Origin: an uncultured beta proteobacterium
GTDB taxonomy: Bacteria; Pseudomonadota; Gammaproteobacteria; Burkholderiales; Burkholderiaceae_C
Reading direction: 5' to 3'
Assembly: GCA_903834645.1 (NCBI GenBank)
Contig: CAILKA010000414.1
Location: 1 to 6,264, forward strand
DNA length: 6,264 nt
Position 1 is the stretch's first letter. Every line of letters starts with the position of its first letter. The notes under the pieces were generated by a model, which had not been told where the DNA came from, did not search any database, and saw only the letters and a list, made by a program, of their open reading frames with translations. Shown here piece by piece: positions 1 to 4,804 of the stretch. Position numbers and translations under genes: made by a program.

Positions 1-117
1 CCGCGGCACTACGCGATGAAGACGACGCCGGTTTTCTCGGCGCTCAAGGCCGAACTCACCGAGAGCGTGCGCACCGAGGTGAAGGCTGCTCAGGCGGCTG
101 CGCTGGCGGGGCGGTAG
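1..117 (+). CDS. C-terminal fragment of an unidentified protein
   Basis: An open frame enters from the left edge and ends at TAG (115-117), giving the last 38 residues of a protein whose start lies outside the window. The visible tail begins PRHYAMKTTPVFSALK and ends in a charged, alanine-rich helix-like stretch (EVKAAQAAALAGR). Codons are strongly G/C-ending, as in the neighbouring genes, and the frame is open from base 1, which supports real coding. I do not recognise the family from so short a tail, and no catalytic motif or membrane segment is visible. A strong palindrome follows 9 bp after the stop, so this gene may form a transcription unit separate from the metal-related genes downstream. 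Confidence 0.6.
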   Translation, partial: PRHYAMKTTPVFSALKAELTESVRTEVKAAQAAALAGR

Positions 118-126
118 GGCGGTGCC

Positions 127-152
127 GCCGTACCGCGGTACCGCGGTACGGC
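127..152. repeat. 26-bp perfect palindrome built on an 8-bp tandem unit
   Basis: The 26 bases read identically on both strands. The core is two head-to-tail copies of TACCGCGG (131-138 and 139-146) followed by TACGG, so the element is both a tandem repeat and a palindrome. As RNA it could fold into an 11-bp GC-rich stem with a GTAC loop, 9 bp after the upstream stop codon. No T-tract follows, so it is not a classical intrinsic terminator. It could aid Rho-independent or Rho-dependent termination of the upstream gene, stabilise a 3' end, or be a protein-binding dyad about 50 bp upstream of the candidate promoter at 201-206. The symmetry is seen; the role is inference. Confidence 0.6.
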
Positions 153-200
153 TGCAGGCAACACGGGCGTCCAGCCACCATGGCCCCACCGTTTCTGCCC

Positions 201-206
201 TATAGT
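201..206 (+). promoter_or_regulatory. Candidate -10 element giving a leaderless transcript
   Basis: TATAGT matches the sigma-70 -10 consensus TATAAT at five of six positions and stands out in very GC-rich DNA. Its last base is 7 nt from the A of the ATG at 213, so the usual transcription start would coincide with the start codon and the mRNA would be leaderless. This fits the absence of a Shine-Dalgarno sequence before 213. The weak point is that no convincing -35 hexamer lies 16-18 bp upstream (CCATGG-like sequence there), so an activator may be needed or the match may be chance. Confidence 0.35.
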
Positions 207-212
207 GGGCTC

Positions 213-566
213 ATGCGACGCGCCTGGGTCATCCTCCTGCTGATCGCCTTGCTGCCCCTGCGCGGCTGGGCGGCAACGGGCATGGCTGTTCCGGCGCCGG
301 TCGCGCCGGTTTCGGCCGAGGCCGCTGCCGCGCTCCCGCCGTGTCACGCGGGCCTGGCCGAGGACGAGCTCGCGATGCTCGCTGCCGAACCCGCGCCCAC
401 CACGCACCTGTGCTCGACCTGCGACCTGTGCCACGCCCCGCTGGCCGTGCCTGCGGCCGAGCTGGCGCCTCCCTCGGTGCCGCCTTCGGTGGCCCCTGCG
501 GCGGCCCACCCCCGGGATACCGGCCGCCTGATGGCCGCCTCGCTCGAACGACCTCCCCGAGCCTGA
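213..566 (+). CDS. Small exported CxxCxxCH protein (DUF2946-like)
   Basis: A 117-residue protein, probably periplasmic or membrane-tethered. Residues 1-20 form a signal peptide (MRRAWVILLL, then a Leu-rich core ending GWA-A). The mature part is rich in Ala and Pro and has Cys44-His45 and a tight cluster CSTCDLCH at 67-74 (Cys67, Cys70, Cys73, His74), which could bind a soft metal. The ending ERPPRA and the overall design resemble DUF2946-type small proteins often found near copper or heavy-metal genes; this family call is from memory of its look and is moderate. CDLCH also fits the heme c motif CxxCH, but nothing else suggests a cytochrome. I chose ATG 213 over the in-frame ATG 180 because only the former puts the signal peptide at the N-terminus and it sits just after a -10-like TATAGT. 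It is the first gene of the metal-related set. Confidence 0.7.
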   Translation: MRRAWVILLLIALLPLRGWAATGMAVPAPVAPVSAEAAAALPPCHAGLAEDELAMLAAEPAPTTHLCSTCDLCHAPLAVPAAELAPPSVPPSVAPAAAHPRDTGRLMAASLERPPRA

Positions 567-576
567 CGCTCCACGC

Positions 577-623
577 CACCGGTTGATGCGGCCGGTGCCC
601 GGTCCTGCCAGGCTACAGGCAGG
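577..623 (+). other. Two adjacent inverted repeats in the 123-bp gap
   Basis: Between the CxxCxxCH gene and the next gene there are two inverted repeats in a row: CACCGG (577-582) with CCGGTG (592-597), loop 9 nt, and CCTGCC (604-609) with GGCAGG (618-623), loop 8 nt. Both could form six-base-pair GC-rich hairpins in the transcript. Neither is followed by a T-tract. They may partly attenuate transcription, protect an mRNA end, or be chance in GC-rich DNA. I see no match to a known riboswitch. Confidence 0.35.
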
Positions 624-674
624 GCCCTGATGGAACCCCTGCGCGGCCCTCGTGCCTGCGTGCTGTCCCACCTC

Positions 675-679
675 AGGAG
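675..679 (+). promoter_or_regulatory. Ribosome binding site that decides the start at 690
   Basis: AGGAG lies 10 nt before ATG 690. The frame also has an ATG at 630, but that one would bury the signal peptide behind 20 extra residues and has only a GCAGGG-like sequence upstream. The site supports 690 as the true start. Confidence 0.65.
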
Positions 680-689
680 TGTCTCGTTC

Positions 690-1421
690 ATGCCTTCCCC
701 CTTCCCGCTCCCGCGGCCCCGTCACCTCGCTGCCAGGTGGCGCGCGCTCGTCGGGCCCTGCCTGCTCGCCCTCGTGGCCGGCCCTGCGCTGGCGCTGCCC
801 ATCGCCTCGCAGGGCTACTGGATGGTGATGGGCGACTTCGAGGAGGGCTCGCGCAAGCTCTCCGCGAACTACGCCTTGACCGGCCACGACGCCATCGGGG
901 CGGCCGTGGCCCGGTTCGACAGCCCTGCCCACGGCGGGACGGGCATGCGCTCTGCACGCGAACTGGCGGCTCTCACCTACACCCGGCTCATCCACCGCTG
1001 GAACCTGCCCGATGCCCAGGCCAACCTGTGGTTCATCGGCCAGGCTGGCAGCCTGCGCGGCCAGGGCCTGGCAGGTGGCACTCGCACGCTGCTTTCGCCT
1101 GCCGTGCTCGCCGACTGGGAGACCACGCGGCTCTACGTGGGCGGCGGCGTGGAGGCCAAGCGCGCCGGCGACTGGCGCCGGGACTCTGCCTACGCCCGTG
1201 TCGGCTTCTCCCTCTACGAGGTCGAGTACGAGCAGGTGCAACCCTGGATCCTGCTCGAAGCACGACGCGAGCGCGAGCGCATCCCGCGCGTCGGCGCCAT
1301 GGCCCACGAAGTCGCCAAGACCGAGTGGATGCCGATGGTGCGCCTGATCGATCGTCGCTGGTTCCTCGAGCTCGGTGCGCGCCGGGATGGCGCCCACCTG
1401 AGCTTCATGTGGGTGCCCTGA
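690..1421 (+). CDS. Exported protein of unknown function, possibly an outer-membrane beta-barrel
   Basis: A 243-residue protein with a basic N-terminus and hydrophobic signal segment (about residues 18-35, ending ALA), so it is exported. The mature part has short alternating stretches rich in Tyr, Trp and Phe: YWMVMGDF 43-50, ANLWFIGQAG 111-120, TRLYVGGGVEAK 146-157, AYARVGFSLYEVEY 167-180, QPWILLEARRE 184-194, and RWFLELGARRDGAHLSFMWVP at the C-terminus. This alternation, with Gly and Arg at turns, suits amphipathic beta-strands of a small outer-membrane barrel, but the fold is inference. I do not recognise a named family and see no catalytic motif or cysteine cluster in the mature part. It lies 68 bp upstream of the HMA gene on the same strand, so a role in metal passage or sensing at the outer membrane is plausible but unproven. 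Confidence 0.75.
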   Translation: MPSPFPLPRPRHLAARWRALVGPCLLALVAGPALALPIASQGYWMVMGDFEEGSRKLSANYALTGHDAIGAAVARFDSPAHGGTGMRSARELAALTYTRLIHRWNLPDAQANLWFIGQAGSLRGQGLAGGTRTLLSPAVLADWETTRLYVGGGVEAKRAGDWRRDSAYARVGFSLYEVEYEQVQPWILLEARRERERIPRVGAMAHEVAKTEWMPMVRLIDRRWFLELGARRDGAHLSFMWVP

Positions 1422-1489
1422 ACGCTCCTGTTGATTTCCCAGCTTTCTTCCTCATCCTTCGTCATTGACCCTTTCCGAAAGGACTTCCC

Positions 1490-1918
1490 ATGAAGACCCG
1501 ACTCGCCACCCGTTCCCTGCCGCATGGCCGCCTCGCTCTGATGGCCTCGGTCGTGCTGGCCGGCGCCGCCGTTGTCGTGCTCGCCACGCCGGCGCGGGCG
1601 CAGTCCCCGGCGGCTGCCAAGGCTGCAGCTGCCGCGCCGGCTGCCCAGGCCTCCGCCGTCAAGCTCTCCGTCAACGGCATGGTCTGCGCTTTCTGCGCGC
1701 AGGGCATCGAGGCGCGGCTCAAGAAGCTGCCCGAGACGGCTGACCTCTACATCAACCTCAAGCAGAAGGTGGTGGCGGTGCAGGCCAAGCCCGGCCAGAC
1801 GCTGGCTGTGGACAAGCTCAAGGCCGAGGTCGTCGAGGCCGGCTACGAGGTGACCCGGGCCGAGCCGATGACGCAGACGGTGGCGCAGCTGCGCGAGCAG
1901 ATGCGCGCCCGCCCGTGA
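1490..1918 (+). CDS. Exported heavy-metal-associated (HMA) domain protein, MerP-like
   Basis: A 142-residue protein with a signal peptide (hydrophobic core about 16-32, likely cleavage after ARA at 37), then an Ala/Pro linker (38-56) and one HMA domain (about 57-124). The metal-binding motif is GMVCAFC at 63-69 with Cys66 and Cys69, followed by the usual helix (QGIEARLKKLPE) and the closing EAGYEV (116-121). In this family such domains bind Hg(II) (MerP) or Cu(I) (CopZ-like) through the two Cys. Export places it in the periplasm like MerP. An 18-residue charged tail follows the domain and is longer than in typical MerP. AAAGGA at 1478-1483 is a good ribosome site for ATG 1490. The gene overlaps the next one (MerT-like) by 4 bp, so the two proteins are probably made together and work as a binding protein and membrane partner. 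Which metal is bound cannot be told from sequence. Confidence 0.88.
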   Translation: MKTRLATRSLPHGRLALMASVVLAGAAVVVLATPARAQSPAAAKAAAAAPAAQASAVKLSVNGMVCAFCAQGIEARLKKLPETADLYINLKQKVVAVQAKPGQTLAVDKLKAEVVEAGYEVTRAEPMTQTVAQLREQMRARP

Positions 1919-2340
1919 GCGCGCGATCGGGCGCCGTGCCACCGGCCGGGGTCGACGCCGATGCCGCCACGGCCGGCTGGTGGTCGGCCTGGCTTTCCCT
2001 GCTGGCCAGCGGTGGCACGCTCGTGTGTTGCGCGCTGCCGGCGCTGCTGGTCTCGCTCGGGCTTGGCGCCACGCTCGCGGGGCTGGTGAGTGCCGTGCCC
2101 GCACTGGTGTGGATCAGCGAGTACAAGGCCCCGGTGTTCGGGGTGGCAGCACTGCTGCTCGCCGGCGCCGGGGCCCTGCAGTGGCACCTGCGCACCGCCC
2201 CTTGCCCGATCGACCCCGCGCTGCGGCAGGCCTGCCTGCGCACCCGGCGGTGGTCGCGCTGGGTGTGGGCAGCAGCGGTCGTGCTGTACACGTTGGGCGC
2301 CTTCTTTGCCTTCGTGGCCCCGCTCTGGATGCAGGGGTAG
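1915..2340 (+). CDS. MerT-like inner-membrane metal transporter
   Basis: A 141-residue membrane protein with three likely membrane segments (about 24-56, 72-91 and 114-136). The first holds the vicinal pair Cys38-Cys39 in TLVCCALPALLVSLGLG, closely resembling MerT, where such a pair takes Hg(II) from periplasmic MerP. A second pair, Cys97 and Cys107, lies in the loop between helices 2 and 3, again as in MerT. The segment SEYKAPVFGVAALLLAGAGALQW matches the MerT helix-2 region in character. The start is GTG 1915, overlapping the HMA gene's TGA (GTGA), which implies translational coupling. Here the order is binding protein then transporter, the reverse of merT-merP, and no merA or merR is visible. 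It may serve mercury, copper or another soft metal; the family call is firm and the substrate open. Confidence 0.85.
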   Translation: MSARSGAVPPAGVDADAATAGWWSAWLSLLASGGTLVCCALPALLVSLGLGATLAGLVSAVPALVWISEYKAPVFGVAALLLAGAGALQWHLRTAPCPIDPALRQACLRTRRWSRWVWAAAVVLYTLGAFFAFVAPLWMQG

Positions 2341-2356
2341 GCACGGCGCGCCGTGC
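2341..2356 (+). terminator. Terminator-like palindrome right after the MerT-like gene
   Basis: A 16-bp perfect palindrome (GCACGGCGCGCCGTGC) starts at the base after the TAG stop of the MerT-like gene. It can form a six-base-pair stem with a CGCG loop. No T-tract follows, so intrinsic termination would be weak; it may instead mark the 3' end of the four-gene transcript or assist Rho. Its position is suggestive, its role inferred. Confidence 0.35.
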
Positions 2357-2432
2357 ACTGTCAGGCAGGGGGCGAGGCCGCACCGGCCCCGCGACAGTCG
2401 CGCGACAGGCCTGCGCTTGTCGTGCGGCTGTC

Positions 2433-2446
2433 CTGCACCGGTGCAG
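2433..2446. promoter_or_regulatory. Candidate operator: 14-bp palindrome upstream of the GIN gene
   Basis: CTGCACCGGTGCAG is a perfect 14-bp palindrome. The surrounding 2391-2474 stretch also carries GCGACAG at 2391-2397 and 2402-2408 (11 bp apart, one helical turn) and its inverse CTGTCGC at 2468-2474. Such symmetric sites upstream of a candidate promoter (2482-2510) could bind a dimeric regulator. No regulator gene is nearby and GC-rich DNA makes chance palindromes common, so this is only a candidate. Confidence 0.3.
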
Positions 2447-2481
2447 CCCGTCTTGCGCGGACGCAGCCTGTCGCACCGGCC

Positions 2482-2510
2482 TTGGCACCGCGGCAGATGG
2501 GCGGCACCAT
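2482..2510 (+). promoter_or_regulatory. Weak candidate sigma-70 promoter for the GIN gene
   Basis: TTGGCA (2482-2487) matches the -35 consensus TTGACA at five of six bases. After a 17-bp spacer, CACCAT (2505-2510) matches the -10 consensus at three positions, including the well conserved A2 and T6. Transcription would begin near 2517, leaving a leader of about 23 nt with GGAGA at 2530-2534 before ATG 2540. This fits a separate promoter for the gene after the upstream palindrome, but the -10 is poor. Confidence 0.3.
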
Positions 2511-2539
2511 TTGCTCACCACCCCTCACCGGAGAACGCC

Positions 2540-3307
2540 ATGACCGGACGCCGTCGATTCCTCGCCCTGGCAGTCACCGCCAGCCTCATGGCCGGAGCGG
2601 CTCGTGCACAGACCTGGACCTGGAGCTTCGGCTCGGGCAAGCGCGTGCAGGGAGCTGGCGAGATCGTCAGCGAGACCCGCAACCTGGCGCCCTTCGATTC
2701 GATCCGGTTGGCGGGCCACTTCAAGGTCCGCGTGCGACAGGAGGGACGCGAGGGCGTCACGTTGCAGGCGGACCGCAACCTGCTGCCGCTGATCGAGACC
2801 CAGGTGACGGGCAGCGGCAGCGACCGTGTCCTCGAGGTCGGCATCAAGCCGGGCTACTCCTGGAGCGGGTTGCCGGCGCCGGAGTTGCTGGTCGACGTCA
2901 AGACCCTGCGCGGCCTCACGCTCGCGGGCTCGGGCGATGTACGGATCGATGCGCTGCGCTCGGAGCGTTTCGACCTCACCCTCTCCGGCTCGGGGGACGT
3001 GGTGCTTGCCGGGATGCAGGTGGCGCGGATGGGCGTGCGGGTGTCGGGCAGCGGCGACGTCGCTGCGAGCGGCAAGGCCGAATCCCTCACGATTGCGGTG
3101 GCCGGCAGTGGCGATGTGAAGGCCGCCGAGCTGCAGGCTGACGAGGTACGGGTGAGCGTGGCCGGCAGCGGCGACGCGCAGGTGCACGCCCTGCGCCACC
3201 TCAAGGTCAGCGTGGCCGGCTCGGGAGACGTGCGCTACAAGGGTTCGCCGCAGATCGAAAGCTCGATCGCGGGGAGCGGTTCGGTCAGGCGCATGGGGAC
3301 CAGCTGA
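2540..3307 (+). CDS. Exported GIN-domain (DUF2807) protein
   Basis: A 255-residue protein. Residues 1-23 are a signal peptide (MTGRRRFLAL to ARA), and RRRFL near the start fits the twin-arginine pattern RRxFL, so Tat export is possible. The mature part begins with the DUF2807 signature (LAPFDSIRLAGHFKVRVRQ at 49-67, then LQADRNLLPLIETQV at 75-89) and continues as a repeat of seven GSGD-type turns at residues 130, 150, 170, 189, 209, 227 and 245, typical of the right-handed beta-helix of this 'head GIN' family. Members are exported and often surface-associated; their biochemical role is largely unknown. GGAGA at 2530-2534 supports ATG 2540. The gene lies 199 bp after the MerT-like gene and probably has its own promoter, so a link to metal handling is not implied. 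It ends 16 bp from the stop of the convergent fusion gene. Confidence 0.88.
   Translation: MTGRRRFLALAVTASLMAGAARAQTWTWSFGSGKRVQGAGEIVSETRNLAPFDSIRLAGHFKVRVRQEGREGVTLQADRNLLPLIETQVTGSGSDRVLEVGIKPGYSWSGLPAPELLVDVKTLRGLTLAGSGDVRIDALRSERFDLTLSGSGDVVLAGMQVARMGVRVSGSGDVAASGKAESLTIAVAGSGDVKAAELQADEVRVSVAGSGDAQVHALRHLKVSVAGSGDVRYKGSPQIESSIAGSGSVRRMGTS
2915..3286 (+). repeat. Protein-level GSGD repeat (seven beta-helix rungs)
   Basis: Within the GIN-domain gene, seven units of 18-20 residues each contain a hydrophobic strand then a turn: LAGSGDV, LSGSGDV, VSGSGDV, VAGSGDV, VAGSGDA, VAGSGDV and finally IAGSGSV, where Asp is lost. Spacing between successive turns is 20, 20, 19, 20, 18 and 18 residues. 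The DNA is less conserved than the protein pattern (GGCTCGGGCGAT, GGCAGCGGCGAC and others), so this is old structural repetition and not a recent tandem duplication. Confidence 0.75.
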
Positions 3308-3323
3308 GCCGTTGCCGGGCGCC

Positions 3324-4796
3324 CTAGAGCTGCGCCTCGGCCTCGATCTCCACCTTGTATCCGGCCCCGATGAGGCCGGCCACCTGCAGCAGCGTGTTGG
3401 CCGGACGGATCTCCCCGAAGTAACGCCCGTGCACCTCGCACACCGCGCGCCAGTCGTCGAGGTCGGTGAGGTAGACGCGCGTGCGCACCACGTCCTCCAG
3501 CCGGCCGCCCACCGCGGCCAGGCTCGCCGCGATCTTGTCGAGAATGAAGGTGGCCTGCGCCGCGGCGTCGCCTGCGCCGATCAGCCGGCCCGAACCGTGC
3601 GTGGCCGTGGTGCCGCTGACGAGGATCCGGTCGCCCACGCGCACCGCGCGTGAGTAGCCGGCCATTGGCTCCCACAGGCTGCCCGTGTCCACGCGCTGGC
3701 GCGGCTTCGCGCCTTCGTAGGGCGTCACCGTGCGCGGCTCCCACACCGGCGGCAGGGCGTCGAGGTGGTGGCTCAGGTCGCCCGAGGCCGTGAGGAAGGG
3801 GGGCCGGCGGTACTCGTCGCCGCAGTCGCCGGGTATCGGGCGGGTGGCGGCGAAGGCCGCCTCGAGCTCGGCGCGGTCGGCCTCGTCGAGGGCGAAGTCG
3901 AACAGGCCCAGGTTGTCGCCACGATGTTCGCGCTCGCCCAGCCGCGCACCCACGATCACGGCAGCCACCGCCGGCTGCTCGAGCACCCATCGCGTGGCCA
4001 CGTTGGCGATCGACACGCCATGCCGCCGGGCCACGTGATCGACCGCGCGCAGCACCCCCTGCAGGGCCGACCAGCCTCCCACCTCACGGATGAAGCGGCT
4101 GTACTTCATCTTGCTCCAGTCGGAGACCTCGGCGGGCTCGTCGGCGCCGAGCCAGCGCTCGCTCAGGAAGCCGCCCCCGAGCGTGCCGTAGGCCAGCAGC
4201 TTCACGCCGTGGCGCAGGCACAGCTGGCTCATCGCGCCCGTGGCGCGCCGGTCCAGCAGCGACAGGCACACCTGGTTGCTCGCCACCGGAATGCCCTCGG
4301 CCAGCAGCACCTGCAGGTGCACGGTGTCGAAGTTGGTCAGGCCGATGTGCGCGATCAGACCTTCCTCGCGCAGCCGCGCGAGCTCGGTCATCGCATCGAT
4401 CCAGCCCGGGTGCTCGAAGGTCCACCAGTGGAACTGCAGCAGGTCGATGCGCTCGGTGCGCATCCGATCCAGCGAGCGCTGCACCCCCTCGCGCACCGCC
4501 TGCGGCGTCATCGGTCCAGGCGGTGGGCACCACTTCGTGAAGGCGCGCACGCCGCGTCCCTCGGGGCGCGCGAGCAGGTGCCCCGTGATCACCTCGGCCG
4601 ATCCGTAGTGGTCGGCCATGTCGAAGGTGTCGAAGCCGGCGGCGGCGTACTCCGCCATCGCCTGGGCGCCCGCCTGCGGGTCCAGCAGCTGGCCGCTGCG
4701 CTCCATGTCGGCCACCTGCCACAGGCCAGTGACCACGCGCGAGATTTCGAGTCCGGGCGCGAGTTCGGTGCGCTCGGGGCGCGATGGCAATCTCAT
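3324..4796 (-). CDS. Aldo/keto reductase fused to a RidA/YjgF-family domain
   Basis: A 490-residue two-domain cytoplasmic protein. Residues about 15-335 are an NAD(P)H-dependent aldo/keto reductase with the family's catalytic tetrad in place: Asp59 and Tyr64 (FDMADHYGSAE), Lys88 (AFTKWC) and His123 (LLQFHWW), plus GLTNF (152-156), SNQV (173-176) and the C-terminal cofactor region (VSIANVATRWVLEQP to IVGAR, 261-285). After a Pro-rich linker (336-370) comes a Rid domain (371-490) with RILVSGTTA (390-398), RTRVYLTDLDDW (438-449) and EIEAEA (483-488). Archetypal RidA has an Arg in PARS that hydrolyses imines; here the same place reads PANT with Asn467, so ordinary imine deaminase activity is not expected. 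The substrate is unknown. The gene starts 8 bp after the binding-protein gene and lacks a clear ribosome site, suggesting translational coupling. A frameshift-made fusion is unlikely since the frame is open throughout and the linker is orderly. Confidence 0.88.
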   Translation of the reverse strand: MRLPSRPERTELAPGLEISRVVTGLWQVADMERSGQLLDPQAGAQAMAEYAAAGFDTFDMADHYGSAEVITGHLLARPEGRGVRAFTKWCPPPGPMTPQAVREGVQRSLDRMRTERIDLLQFHWWTFEHPGWIDAMTELARLREEGLIAHIGLTNFDTVHLQVLLAEGIPVASNQVCLSLLDRRATGAMSQLCLRHGVKLLAYGTLGGGFLSERWLGADEPAEVSDWSKMKYSRFIREVGGWSALQGVLRAVDHVARRHGVSIANVATRWVLEQPAVAAVIVGARLGEREHRGDNLGLFDFALDEADRAELEAAFAATRPIPGDCGDEYRRPPFLTASGDLSHHLDALPPVWEPRTVTPYEGAKPRQRVDTGSLWEPMAGYSRAVRVGDRILVSGTTATHGSGRLIGAGDAAAQATFILDKIAASLAAVGGRLEDVVRTRVYLTDLDDWRAVCEVHGRYFGEIRPANTLLQVAGLIGAGYKVEIEAEAQL

Positions 4797-4804
4797 CGGT
4801 GCGC

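Noticed and set aside
180..212. In-frame upstream ATG at 180 as start of the CxxCxxCH protein.
   Set aside because: It would put 11 residues before the signal peptide, has no ribosome site, and lies upstream of the transcription start implied by the TATAGT element.
630..689. In-frame upstream ATG at 630 as start of the second metal-module gene.
   Set aside because: It buries the signal peptide, while ATG 690 has AGGAG at suitable distance.
90..1397. Long - strand open frame (435 codons) opposite the first two metal-module genes.
   Set aside because: It is rich in Arg, Gly, His and Pro without hydrophobic core segments, and lies opposite two genes with clear signal peptides and ribosome sites. 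It is a GC-rich shadow frame.
1470..1482. Inverted repeat CCTTTC-C-GAAAGG overlapping the ribosome site of the HMA gene, as a translational switch.
   Set aside because: With a 1-nt centre only about four base pairs can form as a hairpin, too weak to hide the ribosome site; at most a small protein-binding dyad.
2503..2514. GGCACCATTTGC upstream of the GIN gene as a sigma-54 promoter.
   Set aside because: The GG and GC elements are two bases too close compared with the fixed sigma-54 spacing.
2915..3286. Regular repeats in the GIN gene as a CRISPR or DNA tandem array.
   Set aside because: The units are imperfect at DNA level, lie in frame inside a coding gene, and have no spacer structure; the repeat is of protein structure.
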